Below, one piece after another: positions 49,604-61,868 of a stretch of DNA of 64,000 nt; positions within the stretch are counted from its first letter, which is position 1; every line of letters starts with the position of its first letter. The DNA comes from Gadus chalcogrammus (lineage: Eukaryota; Chordata; Actinopteri; Gadiformes; Gadidae). The stretch spans positions 23,879,847 through 23,943,846 of the forward strand of contig NC_079415.1 in NCBI RefSeq assembly GCF_026213295.1, in the 5' to 3' direction. Both the position numbers and the translations under genes were made by a program. Under the pieces are notes generated by a model. It was not told the DNA's origin and did not search any database. It was given only the letters and a program-made list of their open reading frames with translations.

Positions 49604-50108
49604 TGTTGCAGACTAGCTAGCAAGCGCGCAGACATCCGTTTATATATGCAGCTAGCAAGAAAGTAGCCTCTCGTACATCTCCTTCCCGAAAAGTCCCGCG
49701 AGAAAAAAAAAAATTAAATAACCCTGCCCCGACAAATTTAAGACCTCCGAGTTATAAATTTAAGACCAGCATATGACATTTTTGACGAATTTAAGACTTT
49801 TTAAGGCCTTAAATTTAGAAAAATGAATTTAAGACTTTTTAAGACTTTTAAGACCTCCGCGGACACCCTGGTATTATCACTGTTCCACAGCGCATACAGT
49901 AAAAAGTAGCTGAGACGGTAGAGGGGTTAGAAACCAATACATTTAAATAGGCTATTTATTTCAGTTAGCCTATTCTTACACCCCCCAAAAAAAAAAAAGG
50001 TTTAAATTCCCCCCCCCAAAATGGAATCACATTCCCAGCGCCCCCCTAGGTTGTGCGAACGCCACCCAGGGGGCGGTACCGCCCCCGTTGAGAAACCATG
50101 CCTTAGAT

Positions 50109-50560
50109 GAAAACAATAGCAGAATAACAGTCATACATCATTTTTATAAAATATAACGAGCCTAAATTGCACTAAGTTAGTTGCACATCAGTTACCTCCT
50201 TCCAAGTTTATAATGTTGAACTTTGGTGTAGACAGACAAGAGCAGGAGTTACATAATATTTTTTATTCACAAATGAAAGAATTGTGTCAAAACAAATTAA
50301 AATAAACAGGGTAAAACTAAATAAATTATAATATATATACAGTAGAGGGAGAAACTAAAAAGGCACTACGGGAGGTGTCCAAGAAGAGCAGAGTAGAGAG
50401 GGATGGAGTTGGGTGCTATGGGAAGAGGTCTCAGAAGCGGCTTTGTAACAAAGTTGTGTAAGCCTCCTTCGGTGGTTTAGGTACAGGGACAATGCTTGGT
50501 GACAGGGCTGGTTGTGGCAGGGTGAGTGAGGAGGTTGGGACTTTGAACTTGATGTTAGGG
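50109..50560. other. no gene seen upstream of the THAP-gene 3-prime end
   Basis: This probably includes the 3-prime UTR of the THAP-like gene transcribed leftward. The minus-strand frame 50355-50639 partly overlaps its last exon in another phase. Confidence 0.3.
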
Positions 50561-52364
50561 TCATCTGTCCATGACCCTCTTGATTAGATGTCCGATAAAG
50601 TGGGTGGTGTGTAGCGTGAAGATTTTTTTCAATATCCATTGCTTGGACTTCTTGCAGTACACCTGCTTGAACCGTGGTTCTCCTGTAAATGACAAGAAAT
50701 ATGATTACACAGAAAATCTGAATGAAGATTTGTTCCTGGGGAGAGAAGTAGACTTCTCTCCCCAGGAATAGATTAAACCTTTCAGTGACTAATGCCTATT
50801 GAGTTAGCTGTGAACTTTATAATTTTGGTCATTATACTATTCAAAGAGCACATGGTAACACACCTGTCACTGTGGTGGCTTGTTTCCTTTTCACAATGTT
50901 TTCATTGTGCTCTAGGATAGCGAGGTAGCACCTCTCCCTCATTCCATCATATGAGAAGGCCTGGCGTTTGGTGAGGTATTTCATGAGAACACTATGAAAG
51001 ATCTCCAGTGGCCCTGTGTGCAATTTAAAAGAGAGAATGGATAGGATTAATTAAAACATGTTCATTAGTTTCGTGGAAATATAAATCGCAAGTAAAATAT
51101 ACAAATTATATTAACCTTGTTTATATAATTATTCACATTAAAAGGAATCGTATACATTCTCCCTTTATCTTAAGATGCATTGCTTCCGCTCTATAACAGA
51201 GAGGTTACGATAGTTCATATTTGCATTCCCACTGAGCCATTAAGTCTGATTCTAAGGCCAGGCCAATCGACTGACTTCTTTGTTGTGTAGATGCCTTGCA
51301 GCCTTGTCCACTTCCCCCATAGTGTATGCGAGAGAAAAAGGCCATCTATTCTCACCAGTATGTTTGATTTTGAATAGTGACATTGAGGCTGGATTCATTG
51401 ACAATAATCTTCTTTTCACACCAGTCCTTTACACCTTCATCTTCTGATGACAACGCTGATGTGGGGGTGAGGGTTGACTCAGGCTGATAGCGTTTGTCGG
51501 TTTCACCAACTTCAAGGCTACTGGCACTGGTATTGAGGCCTGGTGACTACATTTTCCATGTTAAATTCCACAAATTACAGTAGTATTATAATTAAATATT
51601 CAATATGCTGTACAAACTTAGAAACTGTGCTTGGCCAGAGGGAGAATTCTGGACTGGTGTTGACATCATTGGTGCTGACCGTTGTTCCTCATCTTCTGAC
51701 GACGAGAACAAAGCTGCAGCAGACGTCGTTTGAGTCTGAAATGCAATACGTTCAATAAACATTTTAAGAACATCAAACTAACACACGTGAAACATTATAA
51801 AACATCGATAACGGCAAACGTATATAGAACGAAGCTAGTCTAACGTTAAATTGCGTTTTAGAGTCGCCGGCACATTAGAAATACATGCGACAAAAACAGG
51901 AGAAAGAAGGCAGATTTACTTTGTAAACAGCCAACTTATATACAACTCCTATGAGATGTGGTGCTTTACTGCAAACAACTATCAGTGTGTTTAATCATTA
52001 TCAGCAATATAGTCGAACGAGTCTTACCTCCAGGCAAATGCGTTTAGCGCTGCCATTTGCAGCCACCCCATGCAGTTCGTCGTCATATGGAAAGGGAAAT
52101 ATCGGCGGAATTGCGGTGTTCAATAGAGCGGCTCTCTTCTTTCCCAGGACAATGAATTCAAAGTCTTCCGGCTTGAAATGGAGACTGCAAACCTTCTTTT
52201 GTTTTACAGCTTCCATGGTTGTGTCTTCTCCAAACTTTGGATGATTGATAGCCCGTAGCCACTGTTAGCAACGCTCAGAATCTCTAGGTAGGAGATGAAA
52301 ACGTAACTGCTTGTCCTTTCCTTGTCCTGCATGAACATCCCGGCACAATGCAAAAGTTCACCAT
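50561..52364 (-). pseudogene. THAP-domain transposon-type gene, five blocks, central part missing
   Basis: First exon 52364-52028: MVNFCIVPGCSCRTRKGQ (C-x4-C), FHLLPRDSERC, WLRAINHPKFGED, KKVCSLHFKPEDF (C-x2-H) and TAIPPIFPF (AVPTIF box). This is a whole THAP domain, except that one extra T shifts the frame before HLLP and a TAA follows SERC. The donor GTAAGA is at 52027. Acidic spacer exons start at 51735 (TQTTSAAALFSSSEDEEQRS) and lie at 51546-51356 (ends CEKKIIVNESSLNVTIQNQ). Then 51013-50864 reads LEIFHSVLMKYLTKRQAFSY and ERCYLAILEHNEN. 50682-50561 reads EPRFKQVYCKKSKQWILKKI and stops TGA. The ends match a large THAP family in fish genomes, but several hundred central residues expected between 51356 and 51013 are absent. 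It lies in the prps2 gene region, same strand. Confidence 0.6.
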
Positions 52365-52599
52365 TTCGATTTGAAGACGGCACCAAATTAGAAATTTATT
52401 TTGTTATCCGACTACATATAGGACCCAATTTCAATACATATTCATGTTTCCACCGGTGAAATTCCCCTTTAAAAATTATTATCAAGGGGGTCGTCAATGT
52501 CACCGTTTCATGTAACGCCGGATGCACCTACTCCCTTCTACTACTTTCAGTTGGTTTCATTGAAGCCGCCTGGTCAACCTCTGACAATTCAACACATCG

Positions 52600-52800
52600 T
52601 ATTCGTAACCAATACATTTTTCAACCGTTTACCTTCGTTCAAACCGTTGAAAAAATCTACACACTTGTATCTTCAATAATATCTAAACGAAATGTCGATA
52701 GCTTTTATACTTTTTTCCGAATCAGTTTTAGTTTCTTACCGGCATAGTTTTCAGGTGCTCTCATTGATTTCCTTTGACGCCAGAGCGTGAGGACGTTCAT
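52600..52800 (+). mobile_element. fragment related to the tandem-array element
   Basis: TTCAACCGTTTACCTTCGTTC, CACTTGTATCTTCAATAATA and CGGCATAGTTTTCAGGTGCT follow the order of the 280-bp block of the array. It is closest to the solo copy at 10150-10560. Confidence 0.5.
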
Positions 52801-52919
52801 GCACACACACGCAATAGCTCCGCCACATAGCCGCGTTTATGGACACTTCTGATCCGATTAGAAGAGGAAGAATAGCTCAATCGGAATAAAATTCTCTGGT
52901 CAAAATAGAATTCCATGTC

Positions 52920-53890
52920 CCGGTAACTTATCAACCCCAGCGTGTCCGGTTGCTAAGCGACGTCAACGTCTTTGGCTGACTATTTCTCTGCTGATCAACA
53001 CTACGAATGGTAATTGTAAAAATACACACCGTGTGAATTATATATATTGTTTAGTTTTGGCAAGGAGCCGTGTAATAAGCGGGATAATGTATAATATAAT
53101 GTATCCCTTACATATATCATACAAGTCCAGACTAGAGATAGACCGATATGGTTTTTTCAGGGCCGATACGGATACCGATTAGTAGTCAAGGGGGCCGATA
53201 ACTGATAGTTGGAGCCGATATTAATTCACAGTAAAAGGGAAAATATTGGTGTCAAAATTTTGAATACCGTATTGGTCCGAATATAAGATGACCCTGATTA
53301 TAAGACGACCCCCTGTTTTTCAACACAAACATTTAGAAAAAAACGATTTGCACACCAGATTTGCAGAACAAAACAATATAAAAAAAAAGTGAATTAAACA
53401 CTTGTTATATTAATGAAAATAATAATAATGCCGTTAAAGGCCACGGCACTTTCAAGGCAAACTATCTACATTATGATGAAAAATTAATTTCAAGCAATAT
53501 TGTGAACATTTTTAAGTAAAAATACAGGCCACATATTAAACCGGTTTCCCGGAAATGTGAACAAGTGAATCGCAATCGTTGTCCCGAGTGTTTAGCGCTC
53601 TGCACAGCCACCCCAGACTGTCAGCAGGGAATACGTCGAAATGCATGTACGTCATTAATTGACACTTTAGTATGGTTAAACATGACTATCAATCATAACA
53701 ACGTTTATAGGTCATAAAAGTCGAAAAAGCATAATAGGTCCCCTTTAAACACTAGTACCGGGCTGGTTGTTAAGGAAGCCGGACTACTTCTTCCCGGAAC
53801 CAATATTTGTCGTCACCTGGGGCCGAGAATGTGTATCGACATTTAAAGGGAGAGGCGAAGAAGAGAAGCTGCGCTCCGACTACCAGACCC
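52920..53890. repeat. several truncated repeats
   Basis: 52930-53090 is an inverse copy of the repeat at 57780-57990. At 53134 begins CTAGAGATAGACCGATATGG and at 53268 GTATTGGTCCGAATATAAGA, both hAT-like starts. The counterpart GAATATAAGACGAC of the latter is seen at 58623-58636. Confidence 0.45.
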
Positions 53891-55627
53891 TAGGGCTGTA
53901 ACGATACACAAACTCACGATTCGGTTTGTATCACGATTTTTGACCCACGGTTCGATACATCACACGATTTTTTTAAATCTAAAAAGCATTTTATTCAAAC
54001 AACACTTATATACCAATTAAATTAATGTAACATTTAATAACAAATAATTTGGAATACTGAACAGATTTGAAGAGGGAGAACAGAAAGAATACTATTAAAG
54101 TATAGCTAAATTAATAAAGAAATAACCAAAGATTGCAGTTGGAGGATGCTTTTTGCTGGTAGGCAAAAACCCTGAACTGCTTGGTTGGTTTAGTCAAATA
54201 TCCTTATTAGCGCTTCTTATTAGGCTATGTAGCTTAAAGCTATACAGTACGATGTGAGAGCTAGCATGATTTGAAATTAGCTTCTCTTCGGAGTTCCGTT
54301 TAACTCCTCCCCCACCCTTCAGGACTCCCTGCCCCCACCCCTCGACACAGAGCCGTGCACGAGCTCTGCTGCTGCTTAGCAACCAGGTAGCTACGCTGCC
54401 GCTGCCTCATTGAGCGAGAGCTGAGGTAACGGTCGGCTGCGTTTCTCAACAAAATTTCTCAATAAACTATAATATTATAATGCTAAATGTTTAAAACAAA
54501 CATGATGAGGCCTACTGTTACTGTTAGTAGTAGTACTCACAGCCATCAGGCTAGCTCATAAGCACAGATTGACTGGTAACAGTAAAGAAAAAGTTCAGTT
54601 AACTTCTGTTGTTTCTCTTCCATTGTGTAAACGTTGTAGGCTCACTAGGTCTAGTCCACTGACATGAACTACTATGACAACAACGCTTTCTTTGCCCTCC
54701 GTGAACGCGCTCAGGCCAGCTCAGGCTCGTACACAGAGGGGAGAGAACGCGCAGGCTTGGGATTGGTTCTTTAGATCCGGGCACAGTGTCTCCGATTGGT
54801 AAGCATTTTAATAGGTTTATAGCAGATACAGAATTAGTTTTTTTTTCCGCTTCTTTTTCATTGCCCATAAGTTATTTATTGCCGTCAGGATGTAAAAAAC
54901 AATTTAAACATATTAAAAAGTGCATATTACTGGATCCCGTACGATATGCCTTTAAATAATGACATAATCAGGCCGTATAGAATGCAACATGTTTAATAGC
55001 CTAACTTTCAATAGATGGGGGAAAAACATGAACGTATAACATGAACGTCGCAATAACGGGGCATAGTGTTACGAGCAGCATATGTGTGTGTGCGAGAATG
55101 GCAGTGTGCGTAGGCCTGTCACGATAACAAATTTTTCTGGGCGATTAATTGCCCCGGGAATTATTGCGATAAGCGATAATATTGCCGTTTTTCAACTAAT
55201 ATAATGATAAAGTACACCCTTTCGAAGATCAACAAACCTTTATTTTTAAAGAACACTGGAACTGGACGTCTGGAAGACATTTAAAATATCCAGAATAAAT
55301 TAACAAAACAACCAAAAACAATCTATTATTAACAAAAAATGCTCTTGAATAAAAACCAAACACCACCAAAAACAATAAATAAAATTGAAACACTAAATAA
55401 AAAGGATGTAAACACGATTACGCCAGGACTCCGCCTCCCATACAGACAATGCAACAAGTTAGTAGCCGCGTTTACATGGCACATCTGATCCGCATAGATT
55501 TCTATGCGGCATAGATCTGTTCCTAAAATGTGTTCCGAATGTAGGCTACTGTATACATGGCAGTAACAAAAGTGTCCGTTCTGTCTCTCGCGCACACCTG
55601 ACACATCTCTGGACCGGCGGCGACATA

Positions 55628-55906
55628 ATGGATGTCTTATCACTATCGGGGATTTTAAATTTGATTTTAATGAAAGCACAGCAGGAGAGAGGTTTTCTCT
55701 GCCTGCTCCTTCAATTAAGAAGGAGGAGGACAGCGCAGCAACGTCAATTTCTCGTCAGATCTTTATATTTACTCCGCCGCAAACAAGAGGAATTTGGATG
55801 CGAGTCTGCAGCCAAGACTGGTGGGAGAGAGTGGTCTTGCAGGAATTTGGTGACCAGGAATCCTCGAAGGTCCATTTGCGAACTACTGCAGCTGCCATCT
55901 CTCTAA
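55628..55906 (+). pseudogene. HARBI1-like nuclease, N-terminal remnant
   Basis: The frame starts MDVLSLSGILNLILMKAQQE. In a second frame from about 55790 it gives IWMRVCSQDWWERVVLQEFG, the conserved N-terminal segment of fish PIF/Harbinger transposases. The rest of the nuclease (catalytic DDE part) is absent, replaced by another element from 56010 on. Confidence 0.55.
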
Positions 55907-56117
55907 GTGAAGAAGTATTTTAACGTTCAGCCTGCAAAAGTACTACTAGTAGCCTACTCATTTACATTTACCTCGGACGCGCGCGGACACTACGATACGC
56001 GAACACGTCCAGGGTTTATACAGAGATTCTTAAGTTGAATTTACTACCTTTTTACTACCGTCACATTTTTTCTTTACTACCAGCACGACTTCAAGCTTCA
56101 ACTGTAGCAGCTTAAAG

Positions 56118-56256
<139 letters not shown>

Positions 56257-56554
56257 TGTGTGTTTGTGTTAGGGCCAGCGAGAGAGCTACATTGAAGTAA
56301 GAGGGAACTCTAACATAGGAGTTGGATTAATCAAGATGTCCCAACCGGCCTTGGTCCATAGGTTTTTACTTAATGTCAAAAAGTAACAATTCCATGACAA
56401 TTAGAAGACAGACTGGACCTTTAGAATGAACAGCTACACTGTGAATTGGAATCTGAAACAAAATGGTTAAATCAGGGCCTCAAAAAAATGGCAATAAAGT
56501 GCAACTTTATACTAATAGTATTTTATTAACAAACAACTTAATAACTTAATAACT

Positions 56555-56821
56555 TCAAGGGTTATAGGAGGCAATGCCAAATTTGATGATGTAGCCGGTC
56601 TTGTCCTTGGCCAACGTGAATGATTTTGCGATTTGGGAGTCCGGGAACATCATGCGGAACAGCTCTCCTATGTTATCGTTTGACTTGAACGAGTGGTGTT
56701 TTACTGCTAAATCTAAACACCACAGTACCTCGGCCTCTCGGCTGTTGCCAGCTACTGGCCTAAGCCAGTCTTTAAAGGCTGATTCCTCCAGCCAGAGGTC
56801 TGAAAATTTACATTTACCCAT
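56555..56821 (-). pseudogene. intact 88-codon relative of the zinc-finger/hAT fragment
   Basis: MGKCKFSDLWLEESAFKDWL, then RPVAGNSREAEVLWCLDLAV, HHSFKSNDNIGELFRMMFPD and SQIAKSFTLAKDKTGYIIKF. It joins the N-terminal segment directly to the EVLW segment, so the finger itself is cleanly missing. It has no stop or frameshift, unlike copies 1 and 2. A function is not shown. Confidence 0.45.
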
Positions 56822-57539
56822 TTTGATGCGAACTCACGGAGAGGTTTGGTAGCAAGCCAGCCGGGTACCCAAACTGACTTTAACGCGCGCGCGCGGTACA
56901 CGTGATCCTAGGTCACAGGTCCTACTCGTAACATAAAAATATATTCACGCAAGTTTATTGAAGAAGCTAGGCCTTCACGTAAGTAACATTAATTGAAAAA
57001 GCCATTGGTCCAGTTGGATTAGGGTTCGAAAATTTACTACCTCGTCAGATGACGTTTACTACTTTTTACTGGCTTTAATTTGGCCTAATTTAATTTACTA
57101 CCTTTTAAAAACCCGCGGCAGCCATGACGTCATTAGTAAACATGTCCCGTCGCTTAGCAACCAGACACGCTTACCGGACTACTTTTACGGAGTGATAACA
57201 AAGACGTGAATCAGGCAATAAATCCACTTTCCTTGACAGCGGTGAAGTTCGGTGTGCTTAAAAGTACCGACGGAGCTCAGTGGACCAATTGCGAACTACT
57301 GCGGCTGCTCTAAGTTAAATCCCAATCTATTCGGAATAAGTGCATACATGGCGATTAAAACGGACTACACCACCTCTTCTATTCGGCATAGAATCTATGC
57401 CGAACAGATAATTGTATTCCGAATGAGGCGTATACATGATCATTTTCTGTTCCGCATAGAAACCTTTGCGGAACAGATGTGTCCATGTCAACGCGGCTAC
57501 TGACACTTGACGAGGGGGTTTACTCGTTGTGCCCTGTAA

Positions 57540-57990
57540 TTATGAGCCGGAGCCCGATTTCAACCTGACATTTGTTACTTAGGCCTACCCTGCTAAATAT
57601 ATATAATATATATAAATATATATAATGCATAGAACGCCGGTCACTATCGGGAAAATAAGCCTCGACAGGGCGAACAGGCGACCGACGCGCAGCGGAGGTG
57701 TCTTGCTTCACCCTGAAGGGGCTTATTTTAGATAATGACCGGCGACGTTCTATACTACATCATCCCGCTTATTACAAGGCTACTTGCCAAGACGAAACAA
57801 TAACTTCACATGGTGTGTCTTTTTACAATTTATTCGTTAGCAGCATTCGTAGTGTTGATCAGCAGAGAAATAGTCCTTCAAAGACGTTGACGTTGCTTAG
57901 CAAACGAAGACGCTGGGGTTGACAAGTTACCGGACTATCTATGCAAGTGAACGGAGCGTTCCACGGCATTGAGAAGACCCGTGTAATAAA
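57540..57990 (+). repeat. fish repeat with foldback core, copy 1
   Basis: Arms AGAACGCCGGTCACTATCGG and CGATAATGACCAGCG-like complements face each other at about 57626-57663 and 57718-57753. The downstream text CATTCGTAGTGTTGATCAGC recurs at 62567-62590 and 52990-53010. Confidence 0.6.
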
Positions 57991-59708
57991 GGCCTATAAT
58001 ATTTCTGTTTATGGCATAGATTTCTTCTCAGATTAGGCCAATAAAGCAATGATTTAAAAAAATAAGAGTGCGAATGGAAATTATTGCGGCCGGCAAAAAA
58101 TTATCGCTCATTTTAATTTATCGCGCAATTAATTGATTTATTGCATATCGCGACAGGCCTAAGTGTGCGTATGCGTGTGTGTGACGTCAGCGAGTGAGTG
58201 GACGAGCGAGGAGAGCGAGCGGTAGCACGTGTGTCTAGTGAAGAAGCGAACGAGTCCGGTAGAATAATGTACCCATCCTGTCAATAATCGGTGAGACAGG
58301 ATCACACAGGCAATTTTTTTCGCGCCTGGCCCACTCTGGATAAATGTCGTTCATATCGCATATGAGGACTTCGACGGCTGTGGAGAAATGCAATCCTCCG
58401 TAGCCACGGAGAGCTGTCATCACAGAGAGGGCATCTCGTCGCATACTTACGGCATCGATAGGAGGGGGCGCTGTCAGCAGACTATTATTTAGACAAATTA
58501 TTAGCAAATTTCAATCTGACAATTTGACCGGAGAGTTAGAAAGGGCATATCGCGCCCACAGGTTCGTGGCTTTAAGTGTCTTGATTTCGATACGCGTATC
58601 GTTACAGCCCTACTAGACCCACGAATATAAGACGACTAGGGGTGTGAACGTTTACAAAAAATTGTAAACGGTTACACAACCCCTTTTTTCTCGTGTACAC
58701 GGTTAACCGTTTTTTTTTTTTAAAGTGGACCGCAGTCGCAGTCGCGCTATACGACCAATGGAGGGTAGAGCTTAGATCGGGCCCAGAAAATCAAGCCCGA
58801 CCTGGCCCAAGCCCGTGCACATTCTGTCTGAGCCCGGCCCGACACATTAACTGTAATTATGAGCCCGAGCCCGGTTACATACATGTGTAACTTTGTACAC
58901 ATTTGTTACTTGGGCCTACTCTGCTAAATATATATGTAGGCTAAGGGATAATGTATAGAACGCTGGTCATTATCGGGAAAAAAGGTACCAACAGGGCGAA
59001 CAGGACACCGACGCACAGCAGAGGTGTCTTGCTTCGCCCTGAAGGGGCATATTTTCGATAATGACCAGCGACGTTCTATAGGCTACATTATCCCGCTTAT
59101 TACACAGCTATTTGCCAAAACGAAAAAATAACTTCACATGGTGTGTCTTTTTACAATTTATAATTCGTTACCAGCATTCGTAGGGCCCTATTTTAACGGT
59201 CTGAAACGCAAGTGGGAAGCGCAAAGCGCAAGTAGCTTTGTGGGCGGTTCTACGGCGCCGCGGCGCAACTGTCAAAAGGGTTGGTCTGAAGCAGCCTAAT
59301 TACCCGTAGGTGTGGTTTGGGCGTAACGTGCAACAAACCAATGAGTGCCAGCTCCCATCCCCTCTAAGAGCCATGAGCGCATTTGAATCGGACGAGTTGA
59401 TATTTTGACAGCGCGTCTGCAGTCTCCGAGAATTTCAAACTGCAAATGGCTTAGTTTATTGCCAAATAATATGGCCTAATTCACACATGGAATATACTGA
59501 GTCCTCAAATAAATTTCGGCAAAGAAAACGTATAGGCTATAACATATGATATGCGGTAACTGTGGTTCTATTTAATGATATAGACTACGCAATACATTAT
59601 AAACATTGTTTCTTATCAGTATTGTATGCTATCCTAATATGCATGTGTCCCCGCGGTAATAGACATTGCCATTGATTGTATTATGCGTTACGTGTTTAGT
59701 TTGCCCAA

Positions 59709-60131
59709 GTGAAGGAGTTAAAGTACCTCGGGGTCTTGTTCGCGAGTGAGGGAACTATGGAGCGTGAGATTGGCCGGAGAATCGGAGCAGCGGGGGCGGT
59801 ATTGCGTTCGCTTTACCGCACCGTTGTTACGAAAAGAGAGCTGAGCCGCAAGGCAAAGCTCTCGATCTACCGGTCGATCTTCGTTCCTATCCTCACCTAT
59901 GGTCATGAGGGTTGGGTGATGACCGAAAGGACGAGATCGCGGGTACAAGCGGCCGAGATGAGTTTTCTCAGAAGGGTGGCTGGCGTCTCCCTTAGGGATA
60001 GGGTGAGAAGCTCAGCCATCCGTGAGGAACTCGGATTAGAGCCGCTTCTCCTTTACTTAGAAAGGAGTCAGCTGAGGTGGTTCGGGCATCTGGTAAGGAT
60101 AAGAAATACCATGCAAATTAAATTTAAATGA
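59709..60131 (+). pseudogene. reverse transcriptase C-terminal part of a fish LINE (Rex-like)
   Basis: KELKYLGVLFASEGTMEREI, GRRIGAAGAVLRSLYRTVVT, YRSIFVPILTYGHEGWVMTE, MSFLRRVAGVSLRDRVRSSA and LRWFGHLVRI match the end of the reverse transcriptase of a very common fish non-LTR element, and no stop interrupts them. The 5-prime catalytic part (including the YADD box) and the element end are missing; after HLVRI the frame runs into unrelated sequence. Confidence 0.75.
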
Positions 60132-60899
60132 AGTGAAATTTCGAGGTTGGAAACTGGGCGCTTTACAGAGCACACACGCGCGCCCGCATTCATTCATTCT
60201 TTTTAACACTCACTCGCGGTAAAACAATGTTTTTCACGATCAAATAGGCCTACTCATCAATCCTAAAAGTTATGGGCATGTAGGCCTACACGATGTCTGT
60301 GTCAAGAAAATATGCGTTTGCTGTACCAGGGTATCTGCAGGTTTCAGCAAGTCAAATTTAAGACTTTTTAAGACCTTTTTAATATCACCTTGAATGAAAT
60401 TTAAGACCTTAAACCCGCGATGGTGGGTGGGATCCCGCTGTATTACAACCCAAGCATAGCATGTGTGTCACTCAATGAGACTCATTCAAGTTTACTATCT
60501 GTCTGTTTATTGAACATAAAGTGATACTCCAGGGCTCCAGACTAACTTTTTCCTTGGGTGCACTGGTGCGCCTACATTTTTTATTTGGGTGCACCAGCAC
60601 GTATTTATGGTGCACCCAAGTTTTGAGTTGTTGAGAGGGGGGTGACAGCGTCTGGGCCCCCGGGCAGCTGCACCGGTTGCACCGTCGATATTCACGCCAC
60701 TGATTAATAATATTTTCACCATTAAATAAATGCCTTCAGTAAGACCTGGGGGGTATACCACGAACCTCGTTGAACATACCCAGGCTTTCTTGGGAAAACC
60801 TGGCTCGACAGAGCCGCAACTCGCAATCACAGTTAAATGGTACCACAATGCTCACTTTAGATTAAATTAGTTGAACCAGGTTTTTCCGCTTTAGGTTCA

Positions 60900-61100
60900 A
60901 TGCGCGTTCACATAAAAGGGGCGTTTCTCGCGTCATTTGACTCACCCTTATGCAAAATAAATCACGCAAGAGCGGTGTATTTCATCCAAGGCGAGCAATG
61001 TATTATTATGAACTCCTACGAGGAATTCAAAGTTCAAATCACAGCCAAGGGGAACACGGTTACCCATAATTTGGCTAGGGTGGCGTGCTGGCAAAAATAG
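60900..61100 (+). pseudogene. Myb/SANT-like frame inside hAT-like copy 2
   Basis: The same frame as at 48616-48867, with the same missing base after RVACWQK. The conserved RW Trp context is altered to CW. Confidence 0.45.
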
Positions 61101-61142
61101 CTGACCGTGTTAATTCATAAGTGAAAAGATTCTGCATATTGT

Positions 61143-61868
61143 CTAAAAAATAGGGTTACCTAACCCTAACCCTAACCCTAAAAATGTATCATCACCCCTT
61201 TTACCCCCATATATGTGGGGCCCCATGAATTGCGAGCCCAAGTACCGGGAATGCACTCGATCTCCGACCCAATATCGTACGTGCACGTTGAGTTGCTTGC
61301 TTTTAGTGGCGTGGTTCAACGTCTCAAATATCAAAACAAAATCAGCCTTGTTGACGCTGCAGATTAGCTCGTTTCGGATGAAAGGCGCTGGTCCGAAGCG
61401 AGTCATATACGCCGTTTTGTCCCTTCCAGCAGTAAAGGTGCTCGCGATTTGAGATTCAGGGAACATCAAACCGAAGAGGTCTCCTATCCCCTCATTCGAG
61501 TTGTAGGACTGGTGCTTGACCACTGTGACTGTTTAGAATCCACAACACCTCCGCTTTCAGTGTTGGTGTCGCACCAAATGCTACCCTCAGGTCAGTGCTA
61601 GCAGCGCGGACCGTCTGCGGCGGTGGCGCCGGGGTAGAGATGCAAAACGTAGAAATGGCTGGGGTCTGTGTTTGGCTCCTGGCAGAGGTTTTATGTTTTT
61701 GGCTCTGCATATGGCTGACGAGAGCCTTAATCCCCATGGTGCCGAGCTTGAATGTAGGCTACTTTTGCACTGAATGCATCTGGCCTGTTCTGGGTTGGCA
61801 ACGGACGCTAGCCAACCTCGGAAACGGACGTCTTCCAGCCAACTGACGTTGAACTTGCATTTACCCAT
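61143..61868 (-). pseudogene. zinc-finger/hAT-derived protein fragment, copy 2
   Basis: MGKCKFNVSWLEDVRFRGWL opens at 61868, followed by an intact CIQC pair. The same frame slip as in copy 1 occurs before MGIKALVSHMQSQKHKT. A further slip near 61525 (CACTGTGACTG in place of CACTGTG) separates this from KHQSYNSNEGIGDLFGLMFP and KTAYMTRFGPAPF. It runs into the telomere-like insertion at its far end. Confidence 0.5.
61151..61182. repeat. interstitial telomere-like repeat
   Basis: TAGGGTTA followed directly by four units of CCTAAC-type repeat. It is absent from the matching place in copy 1 (about 48906-48920). Confidence 0.85.

Larger units (their letters stand above)
48072..49870. mobile_element. 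hAT-like family with 5-bp TSD, copy 1 (1.8 kb)
   Basis: The left end is CAGGGTATCTGCAGG. The right end is CCGCGGACACCCTG. Both ends carry repeated TTTAAGACTTTTTAAGACC phrases. The flanking duplication is GTATT (48067-48071 and 49871-49875). It carries a decayed Myb-like frame on the plus strand (left) and a zinc-finger frame on the minus strand (right). Its 5-bp duplication fits the hAT5-type group. Confidence 0.75.
47365..50100. mobile_element. 2.7-kb hAT element, TSD CCTTAGAT, containing a second element
   Basis: It begins CAGTGGTTCTCAACC and ends GTTGAGAAACCATG. The perfect 8-bp duplication CCTTAGAT lies at 47357-47364 and 50101-50108. Subtracting the nested element leaves about 0.94 kb with GA-rich and CCCGGGC-rich stretches and no transposase. 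Confidence 0.85.

Noticed and set aside
50355..50639. Minus-strand 94-codon frame beside the THAP gene end
   Set aside because: It overlaps the last THAP-gene exon in a different phase; the exon phase with EPRFKQVYCKKSK is the meaningful one.
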